Shown here: positions 51,273 through 59,249 of the stretch, one piece after another
How the letters are laid out: each line of letters opens with the position of its first letter
How positions within the stretch are numbered: the first letter of the stretch is position 1
NCBI GenBank assembly: GCA_009379995.1
Contig: WHSR01000008.1
Coordinates: forward strand, 43,507-107,506
Direction: 5' to 3'
DNA length: 64,000 nt
Source of the DNA: Streptosporangiales bacterium
GTDB taxonomy: Bacteria > Actinomycetota > Actinomycetes > Streptosporangiales > WHSR01
Notes under the pieces: model-generated
What the model saw: only the letters and a program-made list of their open reading frames with translations
Told to the model about the DNA's origin: nothing
The model's database searches: none
Translations under genes and position numbers: made by a program

Positions 51273-51689
51273 TTAGAGTAATCGACCGGATACCGTCCCT
51301 TTTGGCCTCCTCGGTCGCATGCCGGATACGAAACGGGATACGTCCGGTCTCTCCTCCCGCGCCGCGAGCAGTCGTAGCGCCTTTTCCTTCTCGAAGTCGA
51401 GCGCCCTGGCCAGTGGGGGACCCAGTCTGCCCACGCGCTCCCCGAGTTCGCGCACGGCGGCCTGGACCTCCGGCTCGCACAGCACCCGCAGCCCGAACGC
51501 GAGCTCGGCGGGGCTGATGTCGTAGCGCCTCTCCACGGCCAGGGCAAGGGCCACCGCGTGCAGCTCGGCGTCGCCGAAGCGGCGGTGACCTCCTCCTTCC
51601 TTGGTGGGCGGCAGCAGGCCGAGCCTTTCCCGGTAACGCAGCATGCGCGGCGACGTGCCGAGCCGCCTCGCCGCCTCCGTGATCCGCAT
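51273..51689 (-). CDS. MerR family transcriptional regulator
   Basis: A 138-residue protein with the MerR winged helix: [25 protein letters not shown] (residues 2-26) and [17 protein letters not shown]. No metal-binding Cys follow, so it is not a metal sensor; the C-terminal ~60 residues are helical and Arg/Glu-rich. It is 56 bp upstream of the large NTPase/PBP gene on the same strand and divergent from ahcY. A palindrome in the gap is its likely operator. Confidence 0.85.
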   Translation of the reverse strand: MRITEAARRLGTSPRMLRYRERLGLLPPTKEGGGHRRFGDAELHAVALALAVERRYDISPAELAFGLRVLCEPEVQAAVRELGERVGRLGPPLARALDFEKEKALRLLAAREERPDVSRFVSGMRPRRPKGTVSGRLL

Positions 51690-51698
51690 GGGTCAATA

Positions 51699-51716
51699 CT
51701 GACAAATCTGTGTCAG
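51699..51716. promoter_or_regulatory. Palindrome CTGACA-AATCTG-TGTCAG, likely MerR-type operator
   Basis: Perfect 6-bp arms with a 6-bp spacer, 10 bp upstream of the MerR start and 53 bp upstream of the ahcY start. MerR-family dimers bind such dyads in divergent promoters, so it may couple the receptor gene, its regulator and ahcY. Confidence 0.55.
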
Positions 51717-51769
51717 AAATGGCAGTTGTAGCGTGCATTTCGTTGCCGTGGGCACCTAGACTCCCGCGC

Positions 51770-53041
51770 ATGACCGATCTCCCTCGACACGACATCGCCG
51801 ACCCCAACCTGGCCGCCCGCGGCCGCAGCCGCATCGAGTGGGCCGACCGGCAGATGCCGGTGCTGAGCCAGATCCGCGAGCGGTTCGCCCGCGAGCAATC
51901 GTTCAGCGGACTACGGCTGGCCGCCTGCATGCACGTCACCACAGAGACCGCGAACCTGGTCCGTACGCTCCAGGCGGGCGGCGCGGAGGTCGCGCTGTGC
52001 GCCTCCAACCCGCTGTCCACCCAGGACGACGCGGCCGCCTCGCTGGTACACGACTTTGGCGTCAGCGTCTTCGCCCGCCGTGGGGTGGACCGCGACGGCT
52101 ACTACGCCCACATCAACTCCGCGCTCGACATCGGGCCGGACTTCGTCTTCGACGACGGCTGTGACCTCGTCAACACGCTGCACACCGAGCGCAAGGAGCT
52201 GCTCGACGGCATCAAGGGCGGGTGCGAGGAGACCACTACCGGCGTCATCCGGCTTCGCCAGATGGCCAAGGACGGTGCGTTGCTCTTCCCGATGGTCGCG
52301 GTCAACGACACCGACACCAAGCACATGTTCGACAACCGGTACGGCACCGGCCAGTCGACGATGGACGCGGTCTTCCGGGCCACGAACCTGCTGCTGGCCG
52401 GCAGGACGGTCGTGGTCGCCGGCTTCGGGTACTGCGGCAAGGGTGTTTCCGACCGTGCCCGAGGGATGGGCGCCAGCGTGATCGTCACGGAGGTCGACCC
52501 GACCCGCGCCCTCGACGCGCTCATGCAGGGCTTCCGGGTGATGCCGATGGGCGAGGCCGCCCGGCTCGCGGACCTGTTCGTCACCGTCACCGGGAACCGT
52601 GACGTGCTTCGCGAGGAGCACCTGCTCGCCATGAAGGACGGCGCGATCCTGGCCAACTCCGGACACTTCGACATCGAGATCGACGTAAAGGCGCTCGAGC
52701 AGTTGACCGCCGAGAAGAGGACCGGCGTTCGTCACCAGGTCGACGAATACCGGCTGAACGACGGCCGGCGGCTGTACCTCATCGCCGAGGGGCGGCTGGC
52801 GAACCTCGGGGCGGCCGAGGGGCACCCGGCGGCCGTCATGGACATGTCGTTCGCCGACCAGGCGCTCACCTGCGAGTGGTTGGCCAGGACCCACCAAGAA
52901 CTGCAGTCCGGTGTCTACGACGTACCCGAGATCATCGACAAGGAAGTCGCGAAGCTCAAGCTCGCCTCGATGGGCGTGACCATCGACGCGCTCACCCCGG
53001 CACAGGAGGAGTACCTGAACTCCTGGGAGCACGGCTCCTGA
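51770..53041 (+). CDS. ahcY: S-adenosylhomocysteinase
   Basis: A 423-residue NAD-dependent enzyme; ATG 51770 gives [18 protein letters not shown]. Conserved parts: [86 protein letters not shown] (NAD loop), [12 protein letters not shown] and [13 protein letters not shown]. It lacks the ~40-residue insertion found in longer bacterial forms. It hydrolyses S-adenosylhomocysteine to homocysteine and adenosine, relieving product inhibition of methyltransferases. The gap to the next gene is 28 bp. Confidence 0.95.
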   Translation: MTDLPRHDIADPNLAARGRSRIEWADRQMPVLSQIRERFAREQSFSGLRLAACMHVTTETANLVRTLQAGGAEVALCASNPLSTQDDAAASLVHDFGVSVFARRGVDRDGYYAHINSALDIGPDFVFDDGCDLVNTLHTERKELLDGIKGGCEETTTGVIRLRQMAKDGALLFPMVAVNDTDTKHMFDNRYGTGQSTMDAVFRATNLLLAGRTVVVAGFGYCGKGVSDRARGMGASVIVTEVDPTRALDALMQGFRVMPMGEAARLADLFVTVTGNRDVLREEHLLAMKDGAILANSGHFDIEIDVKALEQLTAEKRTGVRHQVDEYRLNDGRRLYLIAEGRLANLGAAEGHPAAVMDMSFADQALTCEWLARTHQELQSGVYDVPEIIDKEVAKLKLASMGVTIDALTPAQEEYLNSWEHGS

Positions 53042-53069
53042 GCCAGCGGCGTCCCACCATGGGGTTCAC

Positions 53070-53690
53070 GTGCCACGGGGCGTGTACGTCCACCTCGAGG
53101 ACGGGGTCCGGGAGCACTTCCAATGCGCTCCCGGACCCGCCGGATGGCGGTACGTAGCGGAGCTTTCCGTCCCTGACGCTCCCGACGGTGCGGCCGGCAC
53201 CGCCGGCGCGATCGACCTCACCGTCGACAGCCGGTGGCGGCAGATCCGGTTGGTGATGCGCTCCGGTGGCTGGCTCGCCCGGGGCGGGGTCGCCGGCCAC
53301 GAGGTGCTCTGGCTGCGCGCACGGGAAGAGACCGGCACGGAGACCGCCGAGCACGCGGAACGTGCCGCCGGCTTCGTCGGCCGCTCACCGGCGTTCCTGG
53401 TCGCGGTCGCCCGGATGCTGGAGCTCGAACCGGGCACGGGTTCGGACGTCCGGCTGGTCCGGCTGGCCGAGCCGGCCCTCGCCGCGTTGACGGTGCGGGA
53501 GCGGTGGGTTCTCGCCGAGACCACCGTGCACCAGACGGACATCGAGCCGTTGCGGGTCGAGCGGTACGAGGTGGCCGACCTCGCGACCGGTGAGGGACGG
53601 ACCATCCACCTCGCCGGCGATGTCGTGCTGGCCGCGCCGGGTATCGAGCTCGACGACCTCGACAATCCGCCGCACTTCCCTTGGTCGTGA
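53070..53690 (+). CDS. Conserved hypothetical protein, beta-rich
   Basis: A 206-residue protein of no recognised function. GTG 53070 gives PRGVYVHLEDGVREHFQCAP. It is soluble, with no signal peptide or membrane segment; segments such as DSRWRQIRLVMRSGGWLARGGV and HQTDIEPLRVERYEVADL suggest a single beta-barrel-like domain, perhaps related to lipid- or glycolipid-binding families, but this is a guess. It lies between ahcY and RDD/SpoIIM genes. Its stop codon (53688-53690) is inside the left arm of palindromic element A, so the C-terminus (FPWS) is element-encoded. Confidence 0.6.
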   Translation: MPRGVYVHLEDGVREHFQCAPGPAGWRYVAELSVPDAPDGAAGTAGAIDLTVDSRWRQIRLVMRSGGWLARGGVAGHEVLWLRAREETGTETAEHAERAAGFVGRSPAFLVAVARMLELEPGTGSDVRLVRLAEPALAALTVRERWVLAETTVHQTDIEPLRVERYEVADLATGEGRTIHLAGDVVLAAPGIELDDLDNPPHFPWS

Positions 53691-53745
53691 TCTTGCAGAA
53701 TTTCATTCGACCCCAGTTGAATTTCTGCAAGATCACGACCAAGGG
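53678..53745. repeat. Palindromic element A, copy 3, between convergent genes
   Basis: Perfect 23-bp arms (53678-53700 and 53723-53745) around a 22-nt loop whose edges still pair partly. It overlaps the stop of the hypothetical gene and lies 8 bp from the stop of the convergent RDD gene. Outward extension is CCCTTGGTC. Confidence 0.92.
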
Positions 53746-53753
53746 GGAGGGGA

Positions 53754-54593
53754 TCAGGAAGGCGGGGCGAAGCCTCCGGGGGCCGGGGGAGTCTGCGGCG
53801 GGGGAGCGGCATGCGGCCGCGGGGCCTCCGGCAATCCGACGGGCGCGAACCGGGCGTGCAGTCGTTGTGCCTCCCGGCGGCGTCGTTCGGCCAGCACCGC
53901 CGAGAGGTAGGCGAGCGGATGGGTGTGCGGGGGAGGGGCGGGGCTGACGTGCAGGGCCACCGTGGTGGCGATCCGGCGTCCCATCTCGTCGCGCACCTCG
54001 GGGGCGAGCTCGGCGTAGCGGGCGATGTACTGGCGGGCCGTCAGCGCGACGTCGTCCGGCAGGCCCGCCAGCTCGAGGCCGATCGCCCAGTTGGCCAGCG
54101 CCGGGGGCATCGACGGGAGCGGGCCGCCTCGTACCGGCACCCGTTCCCGGATCACCAGGGTCCCGGCGAAGACGTCGCCGAGCCGTCTGCCCTGGCGGGA
54201 GAGCAGCGACGCGATGATCGCGACGGATCCGAAAAGGAGCCAGATCTCGACGAACGCCGCGAGCGCCCGGAACAGCGCCTGGCGGAACCGCTCCGGCCCA
54301 CCGTCCTCGCTCACCACCCGCAGGCCGAGCGCCGCCTTGCCGGGCGTGCGGCCCCGCCACAGCGACTCACACAGCACGGGGTAGCCGACGATGACCCCCA
54401 CGTCCACCACCAACGAGATGGCGGCCAGCAGCGCCGGATCGGCCACCACCGAGGCGCCCACGATCAGGAAGGCCAGGAGAAAGAGCATCGTGACCTGGAT
54501 CATCAGGTCGATGGCGAACGCGAGCACGCGGCTGGCGAGCCGGGCCGCCTGCACGTCAAGGACGACTGCCTCGCCCGTCACCACGTCGGCCAC
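53754..54593 (-). CDS. RDD family membrane protein
   Basis: A 279-residue protein. The RDD domain spans residues ~10-150: RLASRVLAFAIDLMIQ (Arg and Asp in helix 1), RGRTPGKAALGLRVV and RRLGDVFAGTLVI, with three to four hydrophobic helices. The C-terminal ~130 residues are cytoplasmic, helical and end in a Pro-rich tail. RDD proteins are small transporters or assembly factors of mostly unknown role. It is divergent from the SpoIIM-like gene, a frequent pairing in actinobacteria. Confidence 0.85.
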   Translation of the reverse strand: MADVVTGEAVVLDVQAARLASRVLAFAIDLMIQVTMLFLLAFLIVGASVVADPALLAAISLVVDVGVIVGYPVLCESLWRGRTPGKAALGLRVVSEDGGPERFRQALFRALAAFVEIWLLFGSVAIIASLLSRQGRRLGDVFAGTLVIRERVPVRGGPLPSMPPALANWAIGLELAGLPDDVALTARQYIARYAELAPEVRDEMGRRIATTVALHVSPAPPPHTHPLAYLSAVLAERRRREAQRLHARFAPVGLPEAPRPHAAPPPQTPPAPGGFAPPS

Positions 54594-54646
54594 GGCGCTC
54601 CCTTCCTCTGCCGTCCTCGCCTAGAGGTAGAGGTTAGTCTCGGCCC

Positions 54647-55642
54647 GTGGATGTGGACGCCTTCGTGGCCGCGCACCGGGGCGAGTGGGGTCGGCTGGAA
54701 GCACTGGTGAGCCGGCAGGACAGGCTGTCCGGCGAGGAGGTCGACGAGCTGGTCGAGCTGTATCAGCGGGCCGCGACCCACCTGTCGATGGTCCGTTCCA
54801 GCGTCCCCGATCCCGCGCTCGTCGGCCGGCTGTCCTCGCTTGTGGCGAGGGCCCGTTCCGCGGTCACCGGGGCGCGCACCCCGGCGTGGCGCGATGCCGC
54901 GCGGTTCCTCGCTGTCACGTTTCCCGCCATCGTCTACCGGGTGCGGTGGTGGTGGCTCGGCGCGACTGTGGCATCGTGCGCGCTCGCCGCGGCGTTCGGG
55001 ATCTGGGTCGCACTGAGCCCGGAGGTGCAGGCGACGATTGGGGCTCCGGCCGAGATCAGGCAGCTGGTGGAGCATGACTTCGAGGACTACTACTCGGCGA
55101 ACCCGGCGGCCTCGTTCGCGTTCCAGGTGTGGACGAACAACGTCTGGGTGGCGGCGATCTCTTTGGCGTTCGGCATCCTGCTGGGCATCCCGACCGGGTA
55201 CGTGCTGTTCCTCAACGCCGTCAACGTAGGGGTCGCGGGTGGGCTCATGTTCGCCTACGGGAAGGGCGCGATCTTCTTCGGACTGATCCTTCCGCACGGT
55301 CTGCTCGAGCTCACCGCGGTGTTCCTGGCCGCCGGGACCGGGCTGCGTCTGGGCTGGACAGTCATCGACCCGGGACCACGGCGGCGCGGACGAGCGGTGG
55401 CCGAGGAGGGACGGGCCGCGGTCGCGGTCGCGATCGGCCTCGTTCTCGTCCTGGCGATCTCGGGGGCGATCGAGGCAGCGGTGACGCCCTCCGGGCTGCC
55501 GACCGCGGTCCGGGTAGGTGTGGGTGTGCTGGCGACGGTGATTTTCCTCGGGTACGTACTCGTACTCGGCCGCCGGGCGGTGCGGGCCGGAGAGACAGGT
55601 GATGTCCCTCACGGGCCCGACACCGCTCCGGAGGCCGGGTGA
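54647..55642 (+). CDS. SpoIIM-like (stage II sporulation protein M) membrane protein
   Basis: A 331-residue protein from GTG 54647. Residues ~1-95 are a soluble helical N-terminal region (VDAFVAAHRGEWGRLEALV...), followed by about six hydrophobic helices. FAFQVWTNNVWVAAISLAFGILLGIPTGYVLFLNAVNVG (about residues 155-193) with GLILPHGLLELTAVFLAAGTGLRLG is the core of the SpoIIM/DUF95 family. In spore formers it acts in engulfment; in actinomycetes the role is not established. Divergent from the RDD gene. Confidence 0.85.
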   Translation: MDVDAFVAAHRGEWGRLEALVSRQDRLSGEEVDELVELYQRAATHLSMVRSSVPDPALVGRLSSLVARARSAVTGARTPAWRDAARFLAVTFPAIVYRVRWWWLGATVASCALAAAFGIWVALSPEVQATIGAPAEIRQLVEHDFEDYYSANPAASFAFQVWTNNVWVAAISLAFGILLGIPTGYVLFLNAVNVGVAGGLMFAYGKGAIFFGLILPHGLLELTAVFLAAGTGLRLGWTVIDPGPRRRGRAVAEEGRAAVAVAIGLVLVLAISGAIEAAVTPSGLPTAVRVGVGVLATVIFLGYVLVLGRRAVRAGETGDVPHGPDTAPEAG

Positions 55643-55681
55643 GGCCTATACGACCCCGATGTGGTCTGTGGCCCTCCGGGA

Positions 55682-55708
55682 GTGGTCTGACCTTCGGGGT
55701 CTGACCAC
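55682..55708. terminator. Interrupted stem-loop between convergent genes
   Basis: GTGGTC (55682-55687) pairs with GACCAC (55703-55708), and ACC with GGT around a TTCGG loop inside. The 9-bp GGTCTGACC is also directly repeated. It sits between the SpoIIM-like and DUF397 stops and may be a bidirectional terminator. Confidence 0.4.
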
Positions 55709-55719
55709 CTTCTCGGTTA

Positions 55720-55926
55720 TCAGGACCTGTCGAAGTCCCCGCGCTTCACGCTGGCGACGAACGAGCTCCAGTCGCGCCGCGCGAACTGCAGGGCAGGACC
55801 ATTTCGGTCCTTGCTGTCGCGGACCGCGACCGTACCCGGTACGATCGCGACCTCGACACACGCATTCTGGGGGCCGCTGCGGCTGCTCTTACGCCATACG
55901 GCATCCACCAATGTAAGAGTAGGCAT
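55720..55926 (-). CDS. DUF397 domain protein
   Basis: A 68-residue protein consisting of one DUF397 domain: VWRKSSRSGPQNACVEVA, VAVRDSKDRNGPALQF and WSSFVASVKRG. Such proteins always accompany an XRE/DUF5753 regulator in actinomycetes, as here (55 bp downstream of it on the same strand), and are thought to form a regulatory pair like Scr1/Scr2 in Streptomyces. Confidence 0.92.
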   Translation of the reverse strand: MPTLTLVDAVWRKSSRSGPQNACVEVAIVPGTVAVRDSKDRNGPALQFARRDWSSFVASVKRGDFDRS

Positions 55927-55981
55927 TCCCTCTTCCGCCTTTCGCTGGTCGCTGCCTACTACCTTGTGTTGGATCGCCTGC

Positions 55982-56845
55982 CTAGAGCGCCTTCGCTATC
56001 GCGGCGATCATCTCCACCGAGTCGCCGGTGGACAGTGCCGAAGCATTCAAGTGTGTGTACATCCGGTCGTATTCGACCACCTCCTCTGGGCTCTCCACGA
56101 AAAGCGCGCTCTTCCAGTGCTCCAGGTAGACCACGTCCGGGTCGCTGGCCTCCGAGAAGCCGAGGACCGTGAACGATCCGTCGACGGCCGGGTGCGCGCC
56201 GGTGGAGTAGGGCAGGATCTGGATCTCCACGTTCTCCAGGTCGGCGAACTCTAGTAGCCGCTCGAGCTGCAGCCGCATGACCTCCCGCCCGCCTACCACC
56301 CGGCACAGCACGGCCTCGTCCAGGATCGCCCAGATCTTCGGGCCCTCCGGCCGGAAGAGCCGCTCCTGGCGGATCAGGCGCGCGTCGACCCGGCGCTCGA
56401 TCTCCTCGGCGTCCTTGACCAGGCCCGCGCGGGCAACGTGTCGCGCGTAGTCCTCGGTCTGCATGAGTCCGGGCACGACCTGGGCGTGGTAGGTGCGGAT
56501 CTCCGAGGCCTCGGCCTCTAGGCCGACGAAGACCTGAAGCCAGTCTTGAAGCACATCCCCATACTGACGCCACCAGCCGCGCTGCCGGGCCTCCCGGGCG
56601 AGCTGGATCAGGCCTTCGCGTTCGGACTCGCCGGTGATGCCGTACACGTCCAGCAGGTCGCGTACGTCCCGCGGCGGCAGGCGGACGAACTGGGCGCTCT
56701 CGATGCGGGTCATCTTCGAGGGCGACCACTCCAGCCGCCGTGCCACCTCATCACGGGTAAGGCCGGACTCCTCGCGAAGCTTCCGCATCAACGCGGCGAG
56801 CCGTCGGCGTCGCAGCGTAGGACTGGGACCAGGATCGCTGGCCAT
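55982..56845 (-). CDS. XRE family regulator with DUF5753 domain
   Basis: A 287-residue protein. Residues ~10-70 form the helix-turn-helix (LAALMRKLREESGLTRDEVARRLEWSPSKMTRIES). Residues ~105-280 are DUF5753: IRTYHAQVVPGLMQTEDYAR, RRVDARLIRQERL and VDGSFTVLGF. These proteins bind their own promoter and work with a DUF397 partner, often controlling development or secondary metabolism. The 211-bp gap upstream separates it from a divergent 86-residue gene and an anti-sigma-like ATPase. Confidence 0.9.
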   Translation of the reverse strand: MASDPGPSPTLRRRRLAALMRKLREESGLTRDEVARRLEWSPSKMTRIESAQFVRLPPRDVRDLLDVYGITGESEREGLIQLAREARQRGWWRQYGDVLQDWLQVFVGLEAEASEIRTYHAQVVPGLMQTEDYARHVARAGLVKDAEEIERRVDARLIRQERLFRPEGPKIWAILDEAVLCRVVGGREVMRLQLERLLEFADLENVEIQILPYSTGAHPAVDGSFTVLGFSEASDPDVVYLEHWKSALFVESPEEVVEYDRMYTHLNASALSTGDSVEMIAAIAKAL

Positions 56846-56913
56846 GTCTCATACTCCCTTCTCAGCGATCAAGGCTCAGTCTGGCGACGCCGATCGCACC
56901 TGGACAAGCCCCA

Positions 56914-56941
56914 TTTTCTCCCTTCTTTCTCCCCTCTTTCT
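56914..56941 (+). other. 28-nt homopyrimidine tract
   Basis: An uninterrupted run of C and T between the divergent XRE and small-protein genes, with imperfect repeats of the type CCTTCTTTCT. Such tracts can form unusual DNA structures or be slippage-prone. No function shown. Confidence 0.6.
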
Positions 56942-57057
56942 ATCATAGACCTTGCGAGTGTGCAGGTTCAGGGGCATCATATCTGGTACTGGCCAGGTCG
57001 GGGGCGCCCGGTGCCAGACCTTCCAGCCAAGCCGACGACTACCCGGAGTTCGATCAG

Positions 57058-57318
57058 GTGCCTACCGAAAGCGGCTCGCGCCGCGCCTACCTTGCCAGGC
57101 TCGCGGGCGCCTTGGAGGTGCAAGGGCTCGCGGCCTGGATGACGGGGCGTGACGAGGCAGTGCTGCTGCGCGTCATCAACCCGTCCAGCCGGCGTTCAGT
57201 CCACGTCGCGTGCCTGCCCTGCGGCGAGGGACCCTGGCTCTACCTGTGGTCCCGCGGGGGACAGGCCACCGTCGAGGATCCAGCGGCGGCGACTCGGATC
57301 GCGGAGGTCCTGTCGTGA
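57058..57318 (+). CDS. Small protein coupled to anti-sigma-like ATPase
   Basis: An 86-residue protein from GTG 57058: RRAYLARLAGALEVQGLAAWMTG at the N-terminus and SVHVACLPCGEGPWLYLWSRGG in the middle, ending near the ATPase start (GTGA overlap). Small proteins of this look are regularly found next to XRE/DUF397/HATPase genes in actinomycetes. No catalytic motif is seen; function unknown. Confidence 0.7.
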   Translation: MPTESGSRRAYLARLAGALEVQGLAAWMTGRDEAVLLRVINPSSRRSVHVACLPCGEGPWLYLWSRGGQATVEDPAAATRIAEVLS

Positions 57319-57767
57319 CCGCGAGCATGGACGTCGGCCACTTCGACGGCACTCCCGACCAGATCCCCGCGGCGCGGAGATTCGTCCGAGATGCCATGGG
57401 GGGCGAGCACCCCTGCCGCGACGAGGCCGTGTTACTGGCGAGCGAGATCGCGACCAACGCCGTCCAGCACACGGCGACCGGCCGGCGCTCCGACGGGGGT
57501 ACCGGCGCCTTCACGGTCGTTGTGGTCCACGACGACGGATGGGTGTACGTGCAGGTTATCGACGAGGGGGCGGTGACCATCCCGTGCACCTGCGGCGCGC
57601 GGCTGGACGGCGAGAACGGGCGAGGCGTCGCTCTCATCAGGGAGTTGGCCTGGCAGTGGGGGTACGCAAGCCGCCGACTCGGCGACCGGGAACACGGCGT
57701 TGTGTGGTTCGTTCTCGGTCGACCGCACGATAACCAGCTCAATGGACAGCCGCGGCCCCGGAGTTGA
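57315..57767 (+). CDS. ATP-binding protein of anti-sigma/GHKL (RsbW-like) family
   Basis: A 150-residue protein with the GHKL ATPase fold: PAARRFVRDAMGG, LLASEIATNAVQHTATG (N-box, about residues 41-57), VIDEGAV (G1 box) and NGRGVALIRELAWQWGY (G2 box). The size and motifs match the stand-alone HATPase_c_2 proteins related to RsbW/SpoIIAB. It is likely a kinase or anti-sigma-type switch linked to the XRE regulator. Confidence 0.85.
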   Translation: MTASMDVGHFDGTPDQIPAARRFVRDAMGGEHPCRDEAVLLASEIATNAVQHTATGRRSDGGTGAFTVVVVHDDGWVYVQVIDEGAVTIPCTCGARLDGENGRGVALIRELAWQWGYASRRLGDREHGVVWFVLGRPHDNQLNGQPRPRS

Positions 57768-57772
57768 GCCAC

Positions 57773-57800
57773 CCGCGCCGCATCCCTCCCGACGGCGCGG
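57773..57800. terminator. 8-bp GC stem-loop between convergent genes
   Basis: CCGCGCCG (57773-57780) pairs with CGGCGCGG (57793-57800) around a 12-nt loop, 6 bp after the ATPase stop and before the convergent secreted-protein gene. Probable terminator by position. Confidence 0.45.
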
Positions 57801-57835
57801 TTGGGGGGGAGGTCGCTCCTCTGGGGCCGCGGCCC

Positions 57836-59059
57836 TTATCTCGCCGCTGCGCTCGCCTCTCTCGTCGGCAGCACCACGAGAGAGGCGTCGCCGCGCGCGT
57901 CGGGCAGGTCGACCCGGCTGTAGGAGAGGTGCCCCTCGCCGGCCCCCCAGGTGACGACGGCGTCGCCGAGGCCGTCGAAGGTGCCGAGCATCACCAGCCG
58001 GCCGTCGGTGGTCCACGCCATGCTCGTCCGCTTCAGGTCGGTGTAGGTCGGCATCTGCGGCAGCTGAAGCCAACGGCGGGCCTCGGTGTCGAGTACCCAA
58101 ACGTCCATGAGCTGTCCCGGCCCGTGCGACGGGTCGACGAACTCGACGGCGAGGAAGCGTCCCGTCGGGTCCTCGGCGGCCTCGCCCGTCCAGGCCAGCC
58201 TGCTCGGCCAGGGGAGCAGGTCCCGCGTACCGCTGAGCAGGTCCATGAGGGCGAATCGGCCGTACTCACCGGCTACCGGCGGCTCGCTCCCCGCCCCACT
58301 TTCGGTCAGGGTGACGTGCTCGGTCATCGCCTCTATCGGCGGGTAGCGACCGACGGCCTCCCCGGTCTCGGGGTCGAGCAGTGCGCTGTCCGGAGGCTGG
58401 TAGCCGTCGGCCGGCAGGTCCACCAGGATCCCGGCGGGTGTCTCCTTGCGGAGCTGGGCGCGACAGTCGATCGGCCTGGCCGGATGGCGCAGCACGCCGT
58501 CCAGACCCATCTCGCTCAGCGTGCACCGATCGTCGCCGGCGTGGGCGAGCATCCACACGCCCTGCCCGTCCAGCGACGGCGCGACACTCCACGCGGAGCC
58601 GAGAGGCACGGCAGTCCTGCCTTGCAGGACGAAGGCGCGGCCGGTGGGCCGGCAGCCGTCGCACGTCCGGCTGCTGATGATCACGGAGTTGTTGCCGACC
58701 CGAAGCACATGGTGCAGCTGCCCGTCGCCGTGCGGAAGACCGACGATGGGTGTCGTCCTGCCGCTGTCCACGTCGAGGAGCACCGGGAGATCGGCGGCGA
58801 CCATGAGGCGCAGCCCGGTGCCCACCGACTGCGGTGCGCCGTCCAGCATCCCCCGGCCCGTCGCACCCACGGCAACCGCCTCGGCCTTTCCGGTGGGTGA
58901 CGCGGGTACGACGCTCGGCGGCCCGGGTGAGACTCCGCTGCCGAACGCTGCGGTGGAAAAGGTAGCGACGGTGATCAGGACGGTCAGCAGCACGATCCCC
59001 CAGAAGCCAACCCCCCGCCGGGACGTACCCCGAGGGGGCCAGGAGATCGTGTCCCGCAT
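57836..59059 (-). CDS. Membrane-anchored extracellular beta-propeller-like protein
   Basis: A 407-residue protein with a basic N-terminus and one hydrophobic segment (GFWGIVLLTVLITVATFSTAAF, about residues 18-39) that is a signal anchor. The rest is extracellular and consists of repeated beta segments of about 40-50 residues (LPVLLDVDSGRTTPI, SALLDPETGEAVG, WVLDTEARRWLQLP, MAWTTDGRLVMLG) resembling WD40/YVTN-like propeller blades. Four Cys (CDGC; CTL; CRA) may form disulfides. Function unknown. Confidence 0.65.
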   Translation of the reverse strand: MRDTISWPPRGTSRRGVGFWGIVLLTVLITVATFSTAAFGSGVSPGPPSVVPASPTGKAEAVAVGATGRGMLDGAPQSVGTGLRLMVAADLPVLLDVDSGRTTPIVGLPHGDGQLHHVLRVGNNSVIISSRTCDGCRPTGRAFVLQGRTAVPLGSAWSVAPSLDGQGVWMLAHAGDDRCTLSEMGLDGVLRHPARPIDCRAQLRKETPAGILVDLPADGYQPPDSALLDPETGEAVGRYPPIEAMTEHVTLTESGAGSEPPVAGEYGRFALMDLLSGTRDLLPWPSRLAWTGEAAEDPTGRFLAVEFVDPSHGPGQLMDVWVLDTEARRWLQLPQMPTYTDLKRTSMAWTTDGRLVMLGTFDGLGDAVVTWGAGEGHLSYSRVDLPDARGDASLVVLPTREASAAAR

Positions 59060-59100
59060 GGCGCCCTCCGATCCGTTGTCCGGTACGTACCCGCTTGTGC

Positions 59101-59116
59101 CGGTGTCACTACACCG
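59101..59116. promoter_or_regulatory. Inverted repeat CGGTGT-CACT-ACACCG
   Basis: Perfect 6-bp arms, 42 bp upstream of the secreted-protein start. Possible operator or leader hairpin for that gene. Confidence 0.3.
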
Positions 59117-59166
59117 ACACGCCCGACCGAGTTCCTGAGGACGAGCGGAGAGCTCGCGAGCCGCCG

Positions 59167-59199
59167 CCGATGAGTTTTCGGGGGCTGCCCGGTACGTAC
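59167..59199 (+). promoter_or_regulatory. Shared 33-bp motif, copy 1, upstream of MFS gene
   Basis: CCGATGAGTTTTCG then CCCGGT and GTAC, matched at 27 of 33 positions by 60654-60686 upstream of the ECF sigma gene. It ends 50 bp before the MFS start codon, nearly the same as the other copy (52 bp). Two conserved blocks at promoter spacing suggest an ECF sigma promoter. Confidence 0.6.
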
Positions 59200-59249
59200 A
59201 GACGCGCGCGTGCGCGAGTCCCAGATCCGATGTGCGGCCAGGAGGTCAC

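Noticed and set aside
51690..51769. Possible SAH riboswitch before ahcY
   Set aside because: The gap is only 80 bp and contains the MerR-type dyad; I saw no SAH riboswitch core.
51217..52020. Upstream extension of the NTPase/PBP frame to about 1485 residues
   Set aside because: The extra part overlaps the MerR gene and the ahcY start in other frames, lacks family features, and a TTG with a strong ribosome site explains the real start.
57836..58900. Plus-strand frames across the secreted-protein gene
   Set aside because: They lack a family signature, while the minus-strand frame has a signal anchor and repeated propeller-like blades.
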